From contig NC_134942.1 of assembly GCF_051020765.1 (NCBI RefSeq), positions 1,116,001-1,180,000 of the forward strand: DNA of 64,000 nt, written 5' to 3'. This document shows, in pieces, positions 1 to 13,200 of the stretch. Position numbers and translations under genes: made by a program. The first letter of the stretch is position 1; each line of letters begins with the position of its first letter. The notes under the pieces were generated by a model, which saw nothing but the letters and a program-made list of their open reading frames with translations, was not told the origin of the DNA and did not search any database. The stretch comes from Lasioglossum baleicum. Lineage: Eukaryota; Arthropoda; Insecta; Hymenoptera; Halictidae.

Positions 1-1632
1 TCTTCCAGCGTATGACGCGCAGAGTCCTGGGCCTCCTCGCAGTGGTGGCACTGCGATCCTCCCAGTGCCAGTTACGAACACAAAGTTTGAGGAAACGGCG
101 GTATGCAGGTAATTTAACATATGCGCATCCATTGCTGCAACTTGTGCTGTATAATTTAGAATTTTTGTTACCGCGCCATCCGATTTTTATACATGTGCAA
201 ATACTCGTACACGCTGCATTGTATTTTTTTCCGCAACGCGACAAGGAGGGGACAGAGGCGAGTTCCGGCTCGCGTCTGTCCCCTCCCCCCGTCCCACCCC
301 CCACGTAGACCCTCATAAAACTTAAAAATACGATAAAATAAAAGATAAAATCAATAAATGAAAAGGTGTATAGATAAAATAGATAAAATAAAAGTCAATA
401 AATAAATAAATAATAATAAGTAAATAGATACAATGGACAAAACACAACAAACATAAGAAGGGGGGCAAAATAAAGGGGAATAAAAGATAAAGATAAAATT
501 TATAATATAGAATATAAAATATATATAGAATAAAATGAAATATTATAAAATAAAAGGAGGGGGGTCGACCGGCAGGTCGCATCTTTGTAGAGGCGGGGAG
601 GGGAATATTGCTCCACCACGGCCCCCGCGAACCTGCCCACCCCGGGGGCGCCTTAACGGCCAGCCCCCCTTGGCGGCGGTGGAAGTACTAAGTAGTCCCA
701 CCGCCGCCTTTACGTCTGCGGCCCCTTAACAGGGGGCCGTCGGCCTCGTCGGGGTTGCCCCGCCGATGCTAACCTCCTGGCGGAGAGGGGGTCGCCTTCC
801 CTCTCCGCTGCCTCCTTCTGCGTTATCACAATCTCGCAGAAGGAGGCAAACGCTGCTCTTGACCTCTCGCTGCCGATTATGTGGTCGACCACGACCGGCA
901 ACGAGAGGTCCATCCCAATAACGCCCCTTAGGTCTCTGCGCGGTGCCGACCACGCTGGACATTCTTCCAGCGTATGCCGTGCAGAGTCCTGGGCCTCCGC
1001 GCAGTGGTGGCACTGCGATCCTCCCAGTGCCAGTTATGAACACACAGTTTGAGGAAACGGCTGTATGCAGGTAATTTAACTTATGCGCATGCATTGCTGC
1101 AACTTGTGCTGTATAATTTAGAATTTTTGTTACCGCGCCATTCGATTTTTATACATGTGCAAATACTCGTACACGCTGCATTGCATTTTTTTCCGCACGC
1201 GACAAGGAGGGGACAGAGGCGAGTTCCGGCTCGCGTCTGTCCCCTCCCCCCGTCCCACCCCCCACGTAGACCCTCATAAAACTTAAAAATACGATAAAAT
1301 AAAAGATAAAATCAATAAATGAAAAGGTGTATAGATAAAATAGATAAAATAAAAGTCAATAAATAAATAAATAATAATAAGTAAATAGATACAATGGACA
1401 AAACACAACAAACATAAGAAGGGGGGCAAAATAAAGGGGAATAAAAGATAAAGATAAAATTTATAATATAGAATATAAAATATATATAGAATAAAATGAA
1501 ATATTATAAAATAAAAGGAGGGGGGGTCGACCGGCAGGTCGCATCTTTGTAGATGGGGGGAGGGGATTATTGCTCCACCTCGCCCCCCGCAACCTGCCCA
1601 CCCCAGGGGAGCCTTAACGGCCAGCCCCCCTT

Positions 1633-2207
1633 GGCGGCGGTGGAAGTACTAAGTAGTACCTCCGCCGCCATTACGTCTGCGGCCACTTACAGGGGGCCGT
1701 CGGCCTCGTCGGGGTTGCCCCGCCGATGCTAACCTCCTGGCGGAGAGGGGGTCGCCTTCCCTCTCCGCTGCCTCCTTCTGCGTTATCACAATCTCGCAGA
1801 AGGAGGCAAACGCTGCTCTTGACCTCTCGCTGCCGATTATGTGGTCGACCACGACCGGCAACGAGAGGTCCATCCCAATAACGCCCCTTAGGTCTCTGCG
1901 CGGTGCCGACCACGCTGGACATTCTTCCAGCGTATGCCGTGCAGAGTCCTGGGCCTCCGCGCAGTGGTGGCACTGCGATCCTCCCAGTGCCAGTTATGAA
2001 CACACAGTTTGAGGAAACGGCTGTATGCAGGTAATTTAACTTATGCGCATGCATTGCTGCAACTTGTGCTGTATAATTTAGAATTTTTGTTACCGCGCCA
2101 TTCGATTTTTATACATGTGCAAATACTCGTACACGCTGCATTGCATTTTTTTCCGCACGCGACAAGGAGGGGACAGAGGCGAGTTCCGGCTCGCGTCTGT
2201 CCCCTCC
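1633..2207. other. Hairpin-rich segment of the satellite unit (reference copy)
   Basis: Inverted repeats seen in this copy: ggcggcgg arms around the agtactaagtagt word (1633-1669); 9-bp arms cggagaggg/ccctctccg (1741-1749 and 1759-1767); 14-bp perfect arms starting tgcctcctt (1769-1782 and 1795-1808); a 50-bp palindrome (1821-1870); 7-bp arms acgctgg/ccagcgt (1912-1918 and 1927-1933); 6-bp arms gcagtg/cactgc (1961-1966 and 1971-1976); 18-bp arms with one mismatch and a 6-base loop (2166-2183 and 2190-2207). The same series recurs in nearly every unit. Any function in transcripts or recombination is inference. Confidence 0.85.
1821..1870. repeat. 50-bp near-perfect palindrome inside the RT-derived frame
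   Basis: The centre gtggtcgaccac (1841-1852) is a perfect 12-base palindrome. The outer arms begin gacctctcg and end cgagaggtc, with two mismatches and a two-base bulge. In minus-strand translation the arms encode DLSLP and GSERS, so the palindrome coincides with coding-derived sequence. It is present in all units except the deleted one at 6440-7250. Confidence 0.85.
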
Positions 2208-5200
2208 CCCCGTCCCACCCCCCACGTAGACCCTCATAAAACTTAAAAATACGATAAAATAAAAGATAAAATCAATAAATGAAAAGGTGTATAGATAAAA
2301 TAGATAAAATAAAAGTCAATAAATAAATAAATAATAATAAGTAAATAGATACAATGGACAAAACACAACAAACATAAGAAGGGGGGCAAAATAAAGGGGA
2401 ATAAAAGATAAAGATAAAATTTATAATATAGAATATAAAATATATATAGAATAAAATGAAATATTATAAAATAAAAGGAGGGGGGTCGACCGGCAGGTCG
2501 CATCTTTGTAGATGGGGGGAGGGGATTATTGCTCCACCTCGCCCCCCGCAACCTGCCCACCCCAGGGGAGCCTTAACGGCCAGCCCCCCTTGGCGGCGGT
2601 GGAAGTACTAAGTAGTACCTCCGCCGCCATTACGTCTGCGGCCACTTACAGGGGGCCGTCGGCCTCGTCGGGGTTGCCCCGCCGATGCTAACCTCCTGGC
2701 GGAGAGGGGGTCGCCTTCCCTCTCCGCTGCCTCCTTCTGCGTTATCACAATCTCGCAGAAGGAGGCAAACGCTGCTCTTGACCTCTCGCTGCCGATTATG
2801 TGGTCGACCACGACCGGCAACGAGAGGTCCATCCCAATAACGCCCCTTAGGTCTCTGCGCGGTGCCGACCACGCTGGACATTCTTCCAGCGTATGCCGTG
2901 CAGAGTCCTGGGCCTCCGCGCAGTGGTGGCACTGCGATCCTCCCAGTGCCAGTTATGAACACACAGTTTGAGGAAACGGCTGTATGCAGGTAATTTAACT
3001 TATGCGCATGCATTGCTGCAACTTGTGCTGTATAATTTAGAATTTTTGTTACCGCGCCATTCGATTTTTATACATGTGCAAATACTCGTACACGCTGCAT
3101 TGCATTTTTTTCCGCACGCGACAAGGAGGGGACAGAGGCGAGTTCCGGCTCGCGTCTGTCCCCTCCCCCCGTCCCACCCCCCACGTAGACCCTCATAAAA
3201 CTTAAAAATACGATAAAATAAAAGATAAAATCAATAAATGAAAAGGTGTATAGATAAAATAGATAAAATAAAAGTCAATAAATAAATAAATAATAATAAG
3301 TAAATAGATACAATGGACAAAACACAACAAACATAAGAAGGGGGGCAAAATAAAGGGGAATAAAAGATAAAGATAAAATTTATAATATAGAATATAAAAT
3401 ATATATAGAATAAAATGAAATATTATAAAATAAAAGGAGGGGGGTCGACCGGCAGGTCGCATCTTTGTAGATGGGGGGAGGGGATTATTGCTCCACCTCG
3501 CCCCCCGCAACTTGCCCACCCCAGGGGAGCCTTAACGGCCAGCCCCCCTTGGCGGCGGTGGAAGTACTAAGTAGTACCTCCGCCGCCATTACGTCTGCGG
3601 CCACTTACAGGGGGCCGTCGGCCTCGTCGGGGTTGCCCCGCCGATGCTAACCTCCTGGCGGAGAGGGGGTCGCCTTCCCTCTCCGCTGCCTCCTTCTGCG
3701 TTATCACAATCTCGCAGAAGGAGGCAAACGCTGCTCTTGACCTCTCGCTGCCGATTCTGTGGTCGACCACGACCGGCAACGAGAGGTCCATCCCAATAAC
3801 GCCCCTTAGGTCTCTGCGCGGTGCCGACCACGCTGGACATTCTTCCAGCGTATGCCGTGCAGAGTCCTGGGCCTCCGCGCAGTGGTGGCACTGCGAATCT
3901 CCCAGTGCCAGTTATGAACACACAGTTTGAGGAAACGGCTGTATGCAGGTAATTTAACTTATGCGCATGCATTGCTGCAACTTGTGCTGTATAATTTAGA
4001 ATTTTTGTTACCGCGCCATTCGATTTTTATACATGTGCAAATACTCGTACACGCTGCATTGCATTTTTTTCCGCACGCGACAAGGAGGGGACAGAGGCGA
4101 GTTCCGGCTCGCGTCTGTCCCCTCCCCCCGTCCCACCCCCCACGTAGACCCTCATAAAACTTAAAAATACGATAAAATAAAAGATAAAATCAATAAATGA
4201 AAAGGTGTATAGATAAAATAGATAAAATAAAAGTCAATAAATAAATAAATAATAATAAGTAAATAGATACAATGGACAAAACACAACAAACATAAGAAGG
4301 GGGGCAAAATAAAGGGGAATAAAAGATAAAGATAAAATTTATAATATAGAATATAAAATATATATAGAATAAAATGAAATATTATAAAATAAAAGGAGGG
4401 GGGTCGACCGGCAGGTCGCATCTTTGTAGATGGGGGGAGGGGATTATTGCTCCACCTCGCCCCCCGCAACCTGCCCACCCCAGGGGAGCCTTAACGGCCA
4501 GCCCCCCTTGGCGGCGGTGGAAGTACTAAGTAGTACCTCCGCCGCCATTACGTCTGCGGCCACTTACAGGGGGCCGTCGGCCTCGTCGGGGTTGCCCCGC
4601 CGATGCTAACCTCCTGGCGGAGAGGGGGTCGCCTTCCCTCTCCGCTGCCTCCTTCTGCGTTATCACAATCTCGCAGAAGGAGGCAAACGCTGCTCTTGAC
4701 CTCTCGCTGCCGATTATGTGGTCGACCACGACCGGCAACGAGAGGTCCATCCCAATAACGCCCCTTAGGTCTCTGCGCGGTGCCGACCACGCTGGACATT
4801 CTTCCAGCGTATGCCGTGCAGAGTCCTGGGCCTCCGCGCAGTGGTGGCACTGCGATCCTCCCAGTGCCAGTTATGAACACACAGTTTGAGGAAACGGCTG
4901 TATGCAGGTAATTTAACTTATGCGCATGCATTGCTGCAACTTGTGCTGTATAATTTAGAATTTTTGTTACCGCGCCATTCGATTTTTATACATGTGCAAA
5001 TACTCGTACACGCTGCATTGCATTTTTTTCCGCACGCGACAAGGAGGGGACAGAGGCGAGTTCCGGCTCGCGTCTGTCCCCTCCCCCCGTCCCACCCCCC
5101 ACGTAGACCCTCATAAAACTTAAAAATACGATAAAATAAAAGATAAAATCAATAAATGAAAAGGTGTATAGATAAAATAGATAAAATAAAAGTCAATAAA

Positions 5201-6439
5201 TAAATAAATAATAATAAGTAAATAGATACAATGGACAAAACACAACAAACATAAGAAGGGGGGCAAAATAAAGGGGAATAAAAGATAAAGATAAAATTTA
5301 TAATATAGAATATAAAATATATATAGAATAAAATGAAATATTATAAAATAAAAGGAGGGGGGTCGACCGGCAGGTCGCATCTTTGTAGATGGGGGGAGGG
5401 GATTATTGCTCCACCTCGCCCCCCGCAACCTGCCCACCCCAGGGGAGCCTTAACGGCCAGCCCCCCTTGGCGGCGGTGGAAGTACTAAGTAGTACCTCCG
5501 CCGCCATTACGTCTGCGGCCACTTACAGGGGGCCGTCGGCCTCGTCGGGGTTGCCCCGCCGATGCTAACCTCCTGGCGGAGAGGGGGTCGCCTTCCCTCT
5601 CCGCTGCCTCCTTCTGCGTTATCACAATCTCGCAGAAGGAGGCAAACGCTGCTCTTGACCTCTCGCTGCCGATTATGTGGTCGACCACGACCGGCAACGA
5701 GAGGTCCATCCCAATAACGCCCCTTAGGTCTCTGCGCGGTGCCGACCACGCTGGACATTCTTCCAGCGTATGCCGTGCAGAGTCCTGGGCCTCCGCGCAG
5801 TGGTGGCACTGCGATCCTCCCAGTGCCAGTTATGAACACACAGTTTGAGGAAACGGCTGTATGCAGGTAATTTAACTTATGCGCATGCATTGCTGCAACT
5901 TGTGCTGTATAATTTAGAATTTTTGTTACCGCGCCATTCGATTTTTATACATGTGCAAATACTCGTACACGCTGCATTGCATTTTTTTCCGCACGCGACA
6001 AGGAGGGGACAGAGGCGAGTTCCGGCTCGCGTCTGTCCCCTCCCCCCGTCCCACCCCCCACGTAGACCCTCATAAAACTTAAAAATACGATAAAATAAAA
6101 GATAAAATCAATAAATGAAAAGGTGTATAGATAAAATAGATAAAATAAAAGTCAATAAATAAATAAATAATAATAAGTAAATAGATACAATGGACAAAAC
6201 ACAACAAACATAAGAAGGGGGGCAAAATAAAGGGGAATAAAAGATAAAGATAAAATTTATAATATAGAATATAAAATATATATAGAATAAAATGAAATAT
6301 TATAAAATAAAAGGAGGGGGGTCGACCGGCAGGTCGCATCTTTGTAGATGGGGGGAGGGGATTATTGCTCCACCTCGCCCCCCGCAACCTGCCCACCCCA
6401 GGGGAGCCTTAACGGCCAGCCCCCCTTGGCGGCGGTGGA

Positions 6440-7250
6440 AGTACTAAGTAGTACCTCCGCCGCCATTACGTCTGCGGCCACTTACAGGGGGCCGTCGGCC
6501 TCGTCGGGGTTGCCCCGCCGATGCTAACCTCCTGGCGGAGAGGGGGTCGCCTTCCCTCTCCGCTGCCTCCTTCTGCGTTATCACAATCCGCGCAGAGTCC
6601 TGGGCCTCCTCGCAGTGGTGGCACTGCGATCCTCCCAGTGCCAGTTACGAACACACAGTTTGAGGAAACGGCGGTATGCAGGTAATTTAACATATGCGCA
6701 TCCATTGCTGCAACTTGTGCAGTATAATTTAGAATTTTTGTTACCGCGCCATCCGATTTTTATACATGTGCAAATACTCGTACACGTTGCATTGTATTTT
6801 TTTCGACACGCGACAAGGAGGGGACAGAGGCGAGTTCCGGCTCGCGTCTGTCCCGTCCCCCCGTGCCCCCTGGTCGACCCGCATAAAACTTAAAAATATG
6901 ATAAAATAAAAGATAAAATCAATAAATGAAAAGGTGTATAGATAAAATAGATAAAATAAAAGTCAATAAATAAATAAATAATAATAAGTAAATAAATACA
7001 ATGGACAAAACACAACAAACATAAGAAGGGGGGCAAAATAAAGGGGAATGAAAGATAAAGATAAAATTTATAATATAGAATATAAAATATATATAGAATA
7101 AAATGAAATATTATAAAATAAAAGGAGGGGGGTCGACCGGCAGGTCGCATCTTTGTAGAGGCGGGGAGGGGATTATTGCTCCACCACAGCCCCCGCGACC
7201 TGCCCACCCCGGGGGCGCCTTAACGGCCAGCCCCCCTTGGCGGCGGTGGA
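6440..7250 (-). repeat. Shortened (811-bp) satellite unit with internal deletion
   Basis: Relative to the unit before it, 144 bases are missing exactly after 6588: cacaatc joins directly to cgcgcagag. This removes the right arm of the 14-bp hairpin, the 50-bp palindrome and the GC-rich segment that follows. The unit also marks a subtype switch. Left of the junction the units are the uniform 959-bp type; right of it they carry variants of the mixed block. This fits an unequal exchange or deletion between two unit types. Confidence 0.85.
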
Positions 7251-10200
7251 AGTACTAAGTAGTCCCACCGCCGCCTTTACGTCTGCGGCCCCTTAACAGG
7301 GGGCCGTCGGCCTCGTCGGGGTTGCCCCGCCGATGCTAGCCTCCTGGCGGAGAGGGGGCCGGCTTCCCTCTCCCTCTCCGCTGCCTCCTTCTGCGTTATC
7401 ACAATCTCGCAGAAGGAGGCAAACGCTGCTCTTGACCTCTCACTGCCGATCATGTGGTCGACCACGACCGGCAACGAGAGGTCCATCCCAATAACGCCCC
7501 TTAGGTCTCTGCGCGGCGCCGACCCCGCTGGACATTCTTCCAGCATATGCCACGCAGAGTCCTGGGCCTCCTCGCAGTGATGGCACTGCGATCCTCCCAG
7601 TGCCAGTGACGAACACACAATTTGAGGAAACGGCGGTATGCAGGTAATTTAACATATGCGCATCCATTGCTGCAACTTGTGCTGTATAATTTAGAATTTT
7701 TGTTACCGCGCCATCCGATTTTTATACATGTGCAAATACTCGTACACGCTGCATTGTATTTTTTTCCGCACGCGACAAGGAGGGGACAGAGGCGAGTTCC
7801 GGCTCGCGTCTGTCCCCTCCCCCCGTGCCCCTGGTCGACCCGCATAAAACTTAAAAATATGATAAAATAAAAGATAAAATCAATAAATGAAAAGGTGTAT
7901 AGATAAAATAGATAAAATAAAAGTCAATAAATAAATAAATAATAATAAGTAAATAAATACAATGGACAAAACACAACAAACATAAGAAGGGGGGGCAAAA
8001 TAAAGGGGAATGAAAGATAAAGATAAAATTTATAATATAGAATATAAAATATATATAGAATAAAATGAAATATTATAAAATAAAAGGAGGGGGGTCGACC
8101 GGCAGGTCGCATCTTTGTAGAGGCGGGGAGGGGATTATTGCTCCACCACAGCCCCCGCGACCTGCCCACCCCGGGGGCGCCTTAACGGCCAGCCCCCCTT
8201 GGCGGCGGTGGAAGTACTAAGTAGTCCCACCGCCGCCTTTACGTCTGCGGCCCCTTAACAGGGAGCCGTCGGCCTCGTCGGGGTTGCCCGCCGATGCTAG
8301 CCTCCTGGCGGAGAGGCGGCCGGATTCCCTCTCCCTCTCCGCTGCCTCCTTCTGCGTTATCACAATCTCGCAGAAGGAGGCAAACGCTGCTCTTGACCTC
8401 TCGCTGCCGATCATGTGGTCGACCACGACCGGCAACGAGAGGTCCATTCCAATAACGCCCCTTAGGTCTCTGCGCGGCGCCGACCACGCTGGACATTCTT
8501 CCAGCATATGCCGCGCAGAGTCCTGGGCCTCCTCGCAGTGATGGCACTGCGATCCTCCCAGTGCCAGTGACGAACACACAGTTTGAGGAAACGGCGGTAT
8601 GCAGGTAATTTAACATATGCGCATCCATTGCTGCAGCTTGTGCTGTATAATTTAGAATTTTTGTTACCGCGCCATCCGATTTTTATACATGTGCAAATAC
8701 TCGTACACGCTGCATTGTATTTTTTTCCGCACGCGACAAGGAGGGGACAGAGGCGAGTTCCGGCTCGCGTCTGTCCCCTCCCCCCGTGCCCCCTGGTCGA
8801 CCCGCATAAAACTTAAAAATATGATAAAATAAAAGATAAAATCAATAAATGAAAAGGTGTATAGATAAAATAGATAAAATAAAAGTCAATAAATAAATAA
8901 ATAATAATAAGTAAATAAATACAATGGACAAAACACAACAAACACAATAAGGGAGGGCAAAATAAAGGGGAATGAAAGATAAAGATAAAATTTATAATAT
9001 AGAATATAAAATATATATAGAATAAAATGAAATATTATAAAATAAAAGGAGGGGGGTCGACCGGCAGGTCGCATCTTTGTAGAGGCGGGGAGGGGATTAT
9101 TGCTCCACCACAGCCCCCGCGACCTGCCCACCCCGGGAGCGCCTTAACGGCCAGCCCCCCTTGGCGGCGGTGGAAGTACTAAGTAGTCCCACCGCCGCCT
9201 TCACGTCTGCGGCCCCTTAACAGGGAGCCGTCGGCCTCGTCGGGGTTGCCCCGCCGATGCTAGCCTCCTGGCGGAGAGGCGGCCGGCTTCCCTCTCCCTC
9301 TCCGCTGCCTCCTTCTGCGTTATCACAATCTCGCAGAAGGAGGCAAACGCTGCTCTTGACCTCTCGCTGCCGATCATGTGGTCGACCACGACCGGCAACG
9401 AGAGGTCCATCCCAATAACGCCCCTTAGGTCTCTGCGCGGCGCCGACCACGCTGGACATTCTTCCAGCATATGCCGCGCAGAGTCCTGGGCCTCCTCGCA
9501 GTGGTGACACTGCGATCCTCCCAGTGTCAGTGACGAACACACAGTTTGAGGAAACGGCGGTATGCAGGTAATTTAACATATGCGCATCCATTGCTGCAAC
9601 TTGTGCTGTATAGTTTAGAATTTTTGTTACCGCGCCATCCGATTTTTATACATGTGCAAATACTCGTACACGCTGCATTGTATTTTTTTCCGCACGCGAC
9701 AAGGAGGTGACAGAGGCGAGTTCCGGCTCGCGTCTGTCCCCTCCCCCCGTGCCCCCTGATCGACCCGCATAAAACTTAAAAATATGATAAAATAAAAGAT
9801 AAAATCAATAAATGAAAAGGTGTATAGATAAAATAGATAAAATAAAAGTCAATAAATAAATAAATAATAATAAGTAAATAAATACAATGGACAAAACACA
9901 ACAAACATAAGAAGGGGGGGGCAAAATAAAGGGGAACGATAGATAAAGATAAAATTTATAATATAGAATATAAAATATATATAGAATAAAATGAAATATT
10001 ATAAAATTAAAGGAGGGGGGTCGACCGGCAGGTCGCATCTTTGTAGAGGCGGGGAGGGGATTATTGCTCCACCACGGCCCCCGCGACCTGCCCACCCCGG
10101 GGGCGCCTTAACGGCCAGCCCCCCTTGGCGGCGGTGGAAGTACTAAGTAGTCCCACCGCCGCCTTTACGTCTGCGGCCCCTTAACAGGGGGCCGTCGGCC

Positions 10201-13200
10201 TCGTCGGGGTTGCCCCGCCGATGCTAACCTCCTGGCGGAGAGGGGGTCGCCTTCCCTCTCCGCTGCCTCCTTCTGCGTTATCACAATCTCGCAGAAGGAA
10301 GCAAACGCTGCTTTTGACCTCTCGCTGCCGATCATGTGGTCGACCACGACCGGCAACGAGAGGTCCATCCCAATAACGCCCCTTAGGTCTCTGCGCGGCG
10401 CCGACCACGCTGGACATTCTTCCAGCATATGCCGCGCAGAGTCCTGGGCCTCCTCGCAGTGGTGGCACTGCGATCCTCCCAGTGCCAGTGACGAACACAC
10501 AGTTTGAGGAAACGGCGGTATGCAGGTAATTTAACTTATGCGCATGCATTGCTGCAACTTGTGCTGTATAATTTAGAATTTTTGTTACCGCGCCATTCGA
10601 TTTTTATACATGTGCAAATACTCGTACACGCTGCATTGCATTTTTTTCCGCACGCGACAAGGAGGGGACAGAGGCGAGTTCCGGCTCGCGTCTGTCCCCT
10701 CCCCCCGCCCCACCCCCCACGTAGACCCTCATAAAACTTAAAAATACGATAAAATAAAAGATAAAATCAATAAATGAAAAGGTGTATAGATAAAATAGAT
10801 AAAATAAAAGTCAATAAATAAATAAATAATAATAAGTAAATAAATACAATGGACAAAACACAACAAACATAAGAAGGGGGGGGAAAAATAAAGGGGAATG
10901 AAAGATAAAGATAAAATTTATAATATAGAATATAAAATATATATAGAATAAAATGAAATATTATAAAATAAAAGGAGGGGGTTCGACCGGCAGGTCGCAT
11001 CTTTGTAGATGGGGGAGGGGATTATTGCTCCACCTCGCCCCCCGCAACCTGCCCACCCCAGGGGAGCCTTAACGGCCAGCCCCCCTTGGCGGCGGTGGAA
11101 GTACTAAGTAGTACCTCCGCCGCCATTACGTCTGCGGCCACTTACAAGGGGCCGTCGGCCTCGTCGGGGTTGCCCCGCCGATGCTAACCTCCTGGCGGAG
11201 AGGGGGTCGCCTTCCCTCTTCGCTGCCTCCTTCTGCGTTATCACAATCTCGCAGAAGGAGGCAAACGCTGCTTTTGACCTCTCGCTGCCGATCATGTGGT
11301 CCACCACGACCGGCAACGTGAGGTCCATCCCAATAACGCCCCTTAGGTCTCTGCGCGGCGCCGACCACGCTGGACATTCTTCCAGCATATGCCGCGCAGA
11401 GTCCTGGGCCTCCTCGCAGTGGTGGCACTGCGATCCTCCCAGTGCCAGTGACGAACACACAGTTTGAGGAAACGGCGGTATGCAGGTAATTTAACTTATG
11501 CGCATGCATTGCTGCAACTTGTGCTGTATAATTTAGAATTTTTGTTACCGCGCCATTCGATTTTTATACATGTGCAAATACTCGTACACGCTGCATTGCA
11601 TTTTTCTCGTCACGCGACAAGGAGGGGACAGAGGCAAGTTCCGGCTCGCGTCTGTCCCCTCCCCCCGTCCCACCACCCACGTAGACCCTCATAAAACTTA
11701 AAAATATGATAAAATAAAAGATAAAATCAATAAATGAAAAGGTGTATAGATAAAATAGATAAAATAAAAGTCAATAAATAAATAAATAATAATAAGTAAA
11801 TAAATACAATGGACAAAACACAACAAACATAAGAAGGGGGGGCAAAATAAAGGGGAATGAAAGATAAAGATAAAATTTATAATATAGAATATAAAATATA
11901 TATAGAATAAAATGAAATATTATAAAATAAAAGGAGGGGGTCGACCGGCAGGTCGCTTCATTGTAGAGGCGGGGAGGGGATTATTGCTCCAACTCGGCCC
12001 CCGCGACCTGCCCACCCCGGGGGCGCCTTAACGGCCAGCCCCCCTTGGCGGCGGTGGAAGTACTAAGTAGTCCCACCGCCGCCTTTACGTCTGCGGCCCC
12101 TTAACAGGGGGCCGTCGGCCTCGTCGGGGTTGCCCCGCCGATCCTAGCCTCCTGGCGGAGAGGGGGCCGGCTTCCCTCTCCCTCTCCGCTGCCTCCTTCT
12201 GCGTTATCACAATCTCGCAGAAGGAGGCAAACGCTGCTCTTGACCTCTCGCTGCCGATCATGTGGTCGACCACGGCCGGCAACGAGAGGTCCATCCCAAT
12301 AACGCCCCTTAGGTCTCTGCGCTGTGCCGACCACGCTGGACATTCTTCCAGCGTATGCCGCGCAGAGTCCTGGGCCTCCTCGCAGTGGTGACACTGCGAT
12401 CCTCCCAGTGCCAGTGACGAACACACAGTTTGAGGAAACGGCGGTATGCAGGTAATTTAACATATGCGCATCCATTGCTGCAACTTGTGCTGTATAATTT
12501 AGAATTTTTGTTACCGCGCCATCCGATTTTTATACATGTGCAAATACTCGTACACGCTGCATTGTATTTTTTTCCGCACGCGACAAGGAGGTGACAGAGG
12601 CGAGTTCCGGCTCGCGTCTGTCCCCTCCCCCCGTGCCCCCTGGTCGACCCGCATAAAACTTAAAAATATGATAAAATAAAAGATAAAATCAATAAATGAA
12701 AAGGTGTATAGATAAAATAGATAAAATAAAAGTCAATAAATAAATAAATAATAATAAGTAAATAAATACAATGGACAAAACACAACAAACATATGAAGGG
12801 GGGGCAAAATAAAGGGGAACGATAGATAAAGATAAAATTTATAATATAGAATATAAAATATATATAGAATAAAATGAAATATTATAAAATAAAAGGAGGG
12901 GGGTCGACCGGCAGGTCGCATCTTTGTAGAGGCGGGGAGGGGATTATTGCTCCACCACGGCCCCCGCGACCTGCCCACCCCGGGGGCGCCTTAACGGCCA
13001 GCCCCCCTTGGCGGCGGTGGAAGTACTAAGTAGTCCCACCGCCGCCTTTACGTCTGCGGCCCCTTAACAGGGGGCCGTCGGCCTCGTCGGGGTTGCCCCG
13101 CCGATGCTAGCCTCCTGGCGGAGAGGGGGCCGGCTTCCCTCTCCCTCTCCGCTGCCTCCTTCTGCGTTATCACAATCTCGCAGAAGGAGGCATACGCTGC

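Larger units (their letters stand above)
740..6588 (-). repeat. Homogenised block of 959-bp satellite units
   Basis: Consecutive units here repeat with a constant 959-base step (960 for the first pair, because of one extra G near 1526). They differ by only a handful of changes, such as one transversion near 3757 and one near 3896. They share diagnostic variants: cacgtagaccc after the C-rich tract, and ttatgaac, which puts a TAA in front of the zinc-knuckle frame. This is the pattern left by recent amplification or gene conversion. The block ends at a 144-base deletion at 6588. Confidence 0.85.

Noticed and set aside
322..582. Hydrophobic minus-strand open frames in the AT-rich part of every satellite unit (rich in Phe, Ile, Tyr, Leu)
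   Set aside because: They are translations of low-complexity A/G-rich DNA and follow the tract lengths; no initiation context or conserved pattern supports a membrane protein.
1049..1279. Plus-strand open frames of about 76 residues (MRKR...) repeated through the satellite
   Set aside because: They lie antisense to the RT-derived frame and in the 3' region, vary with indels, and show no domain; frame openness follows from GC-rich repeats.
10181..10549. Second minus-strand frame (about 122 residues) overlapping the knuckle frame
   Set aside because: Only the other frame carries the C-x2-C-x8-H-x4-C motif; this one is an out-of-frame shadow.
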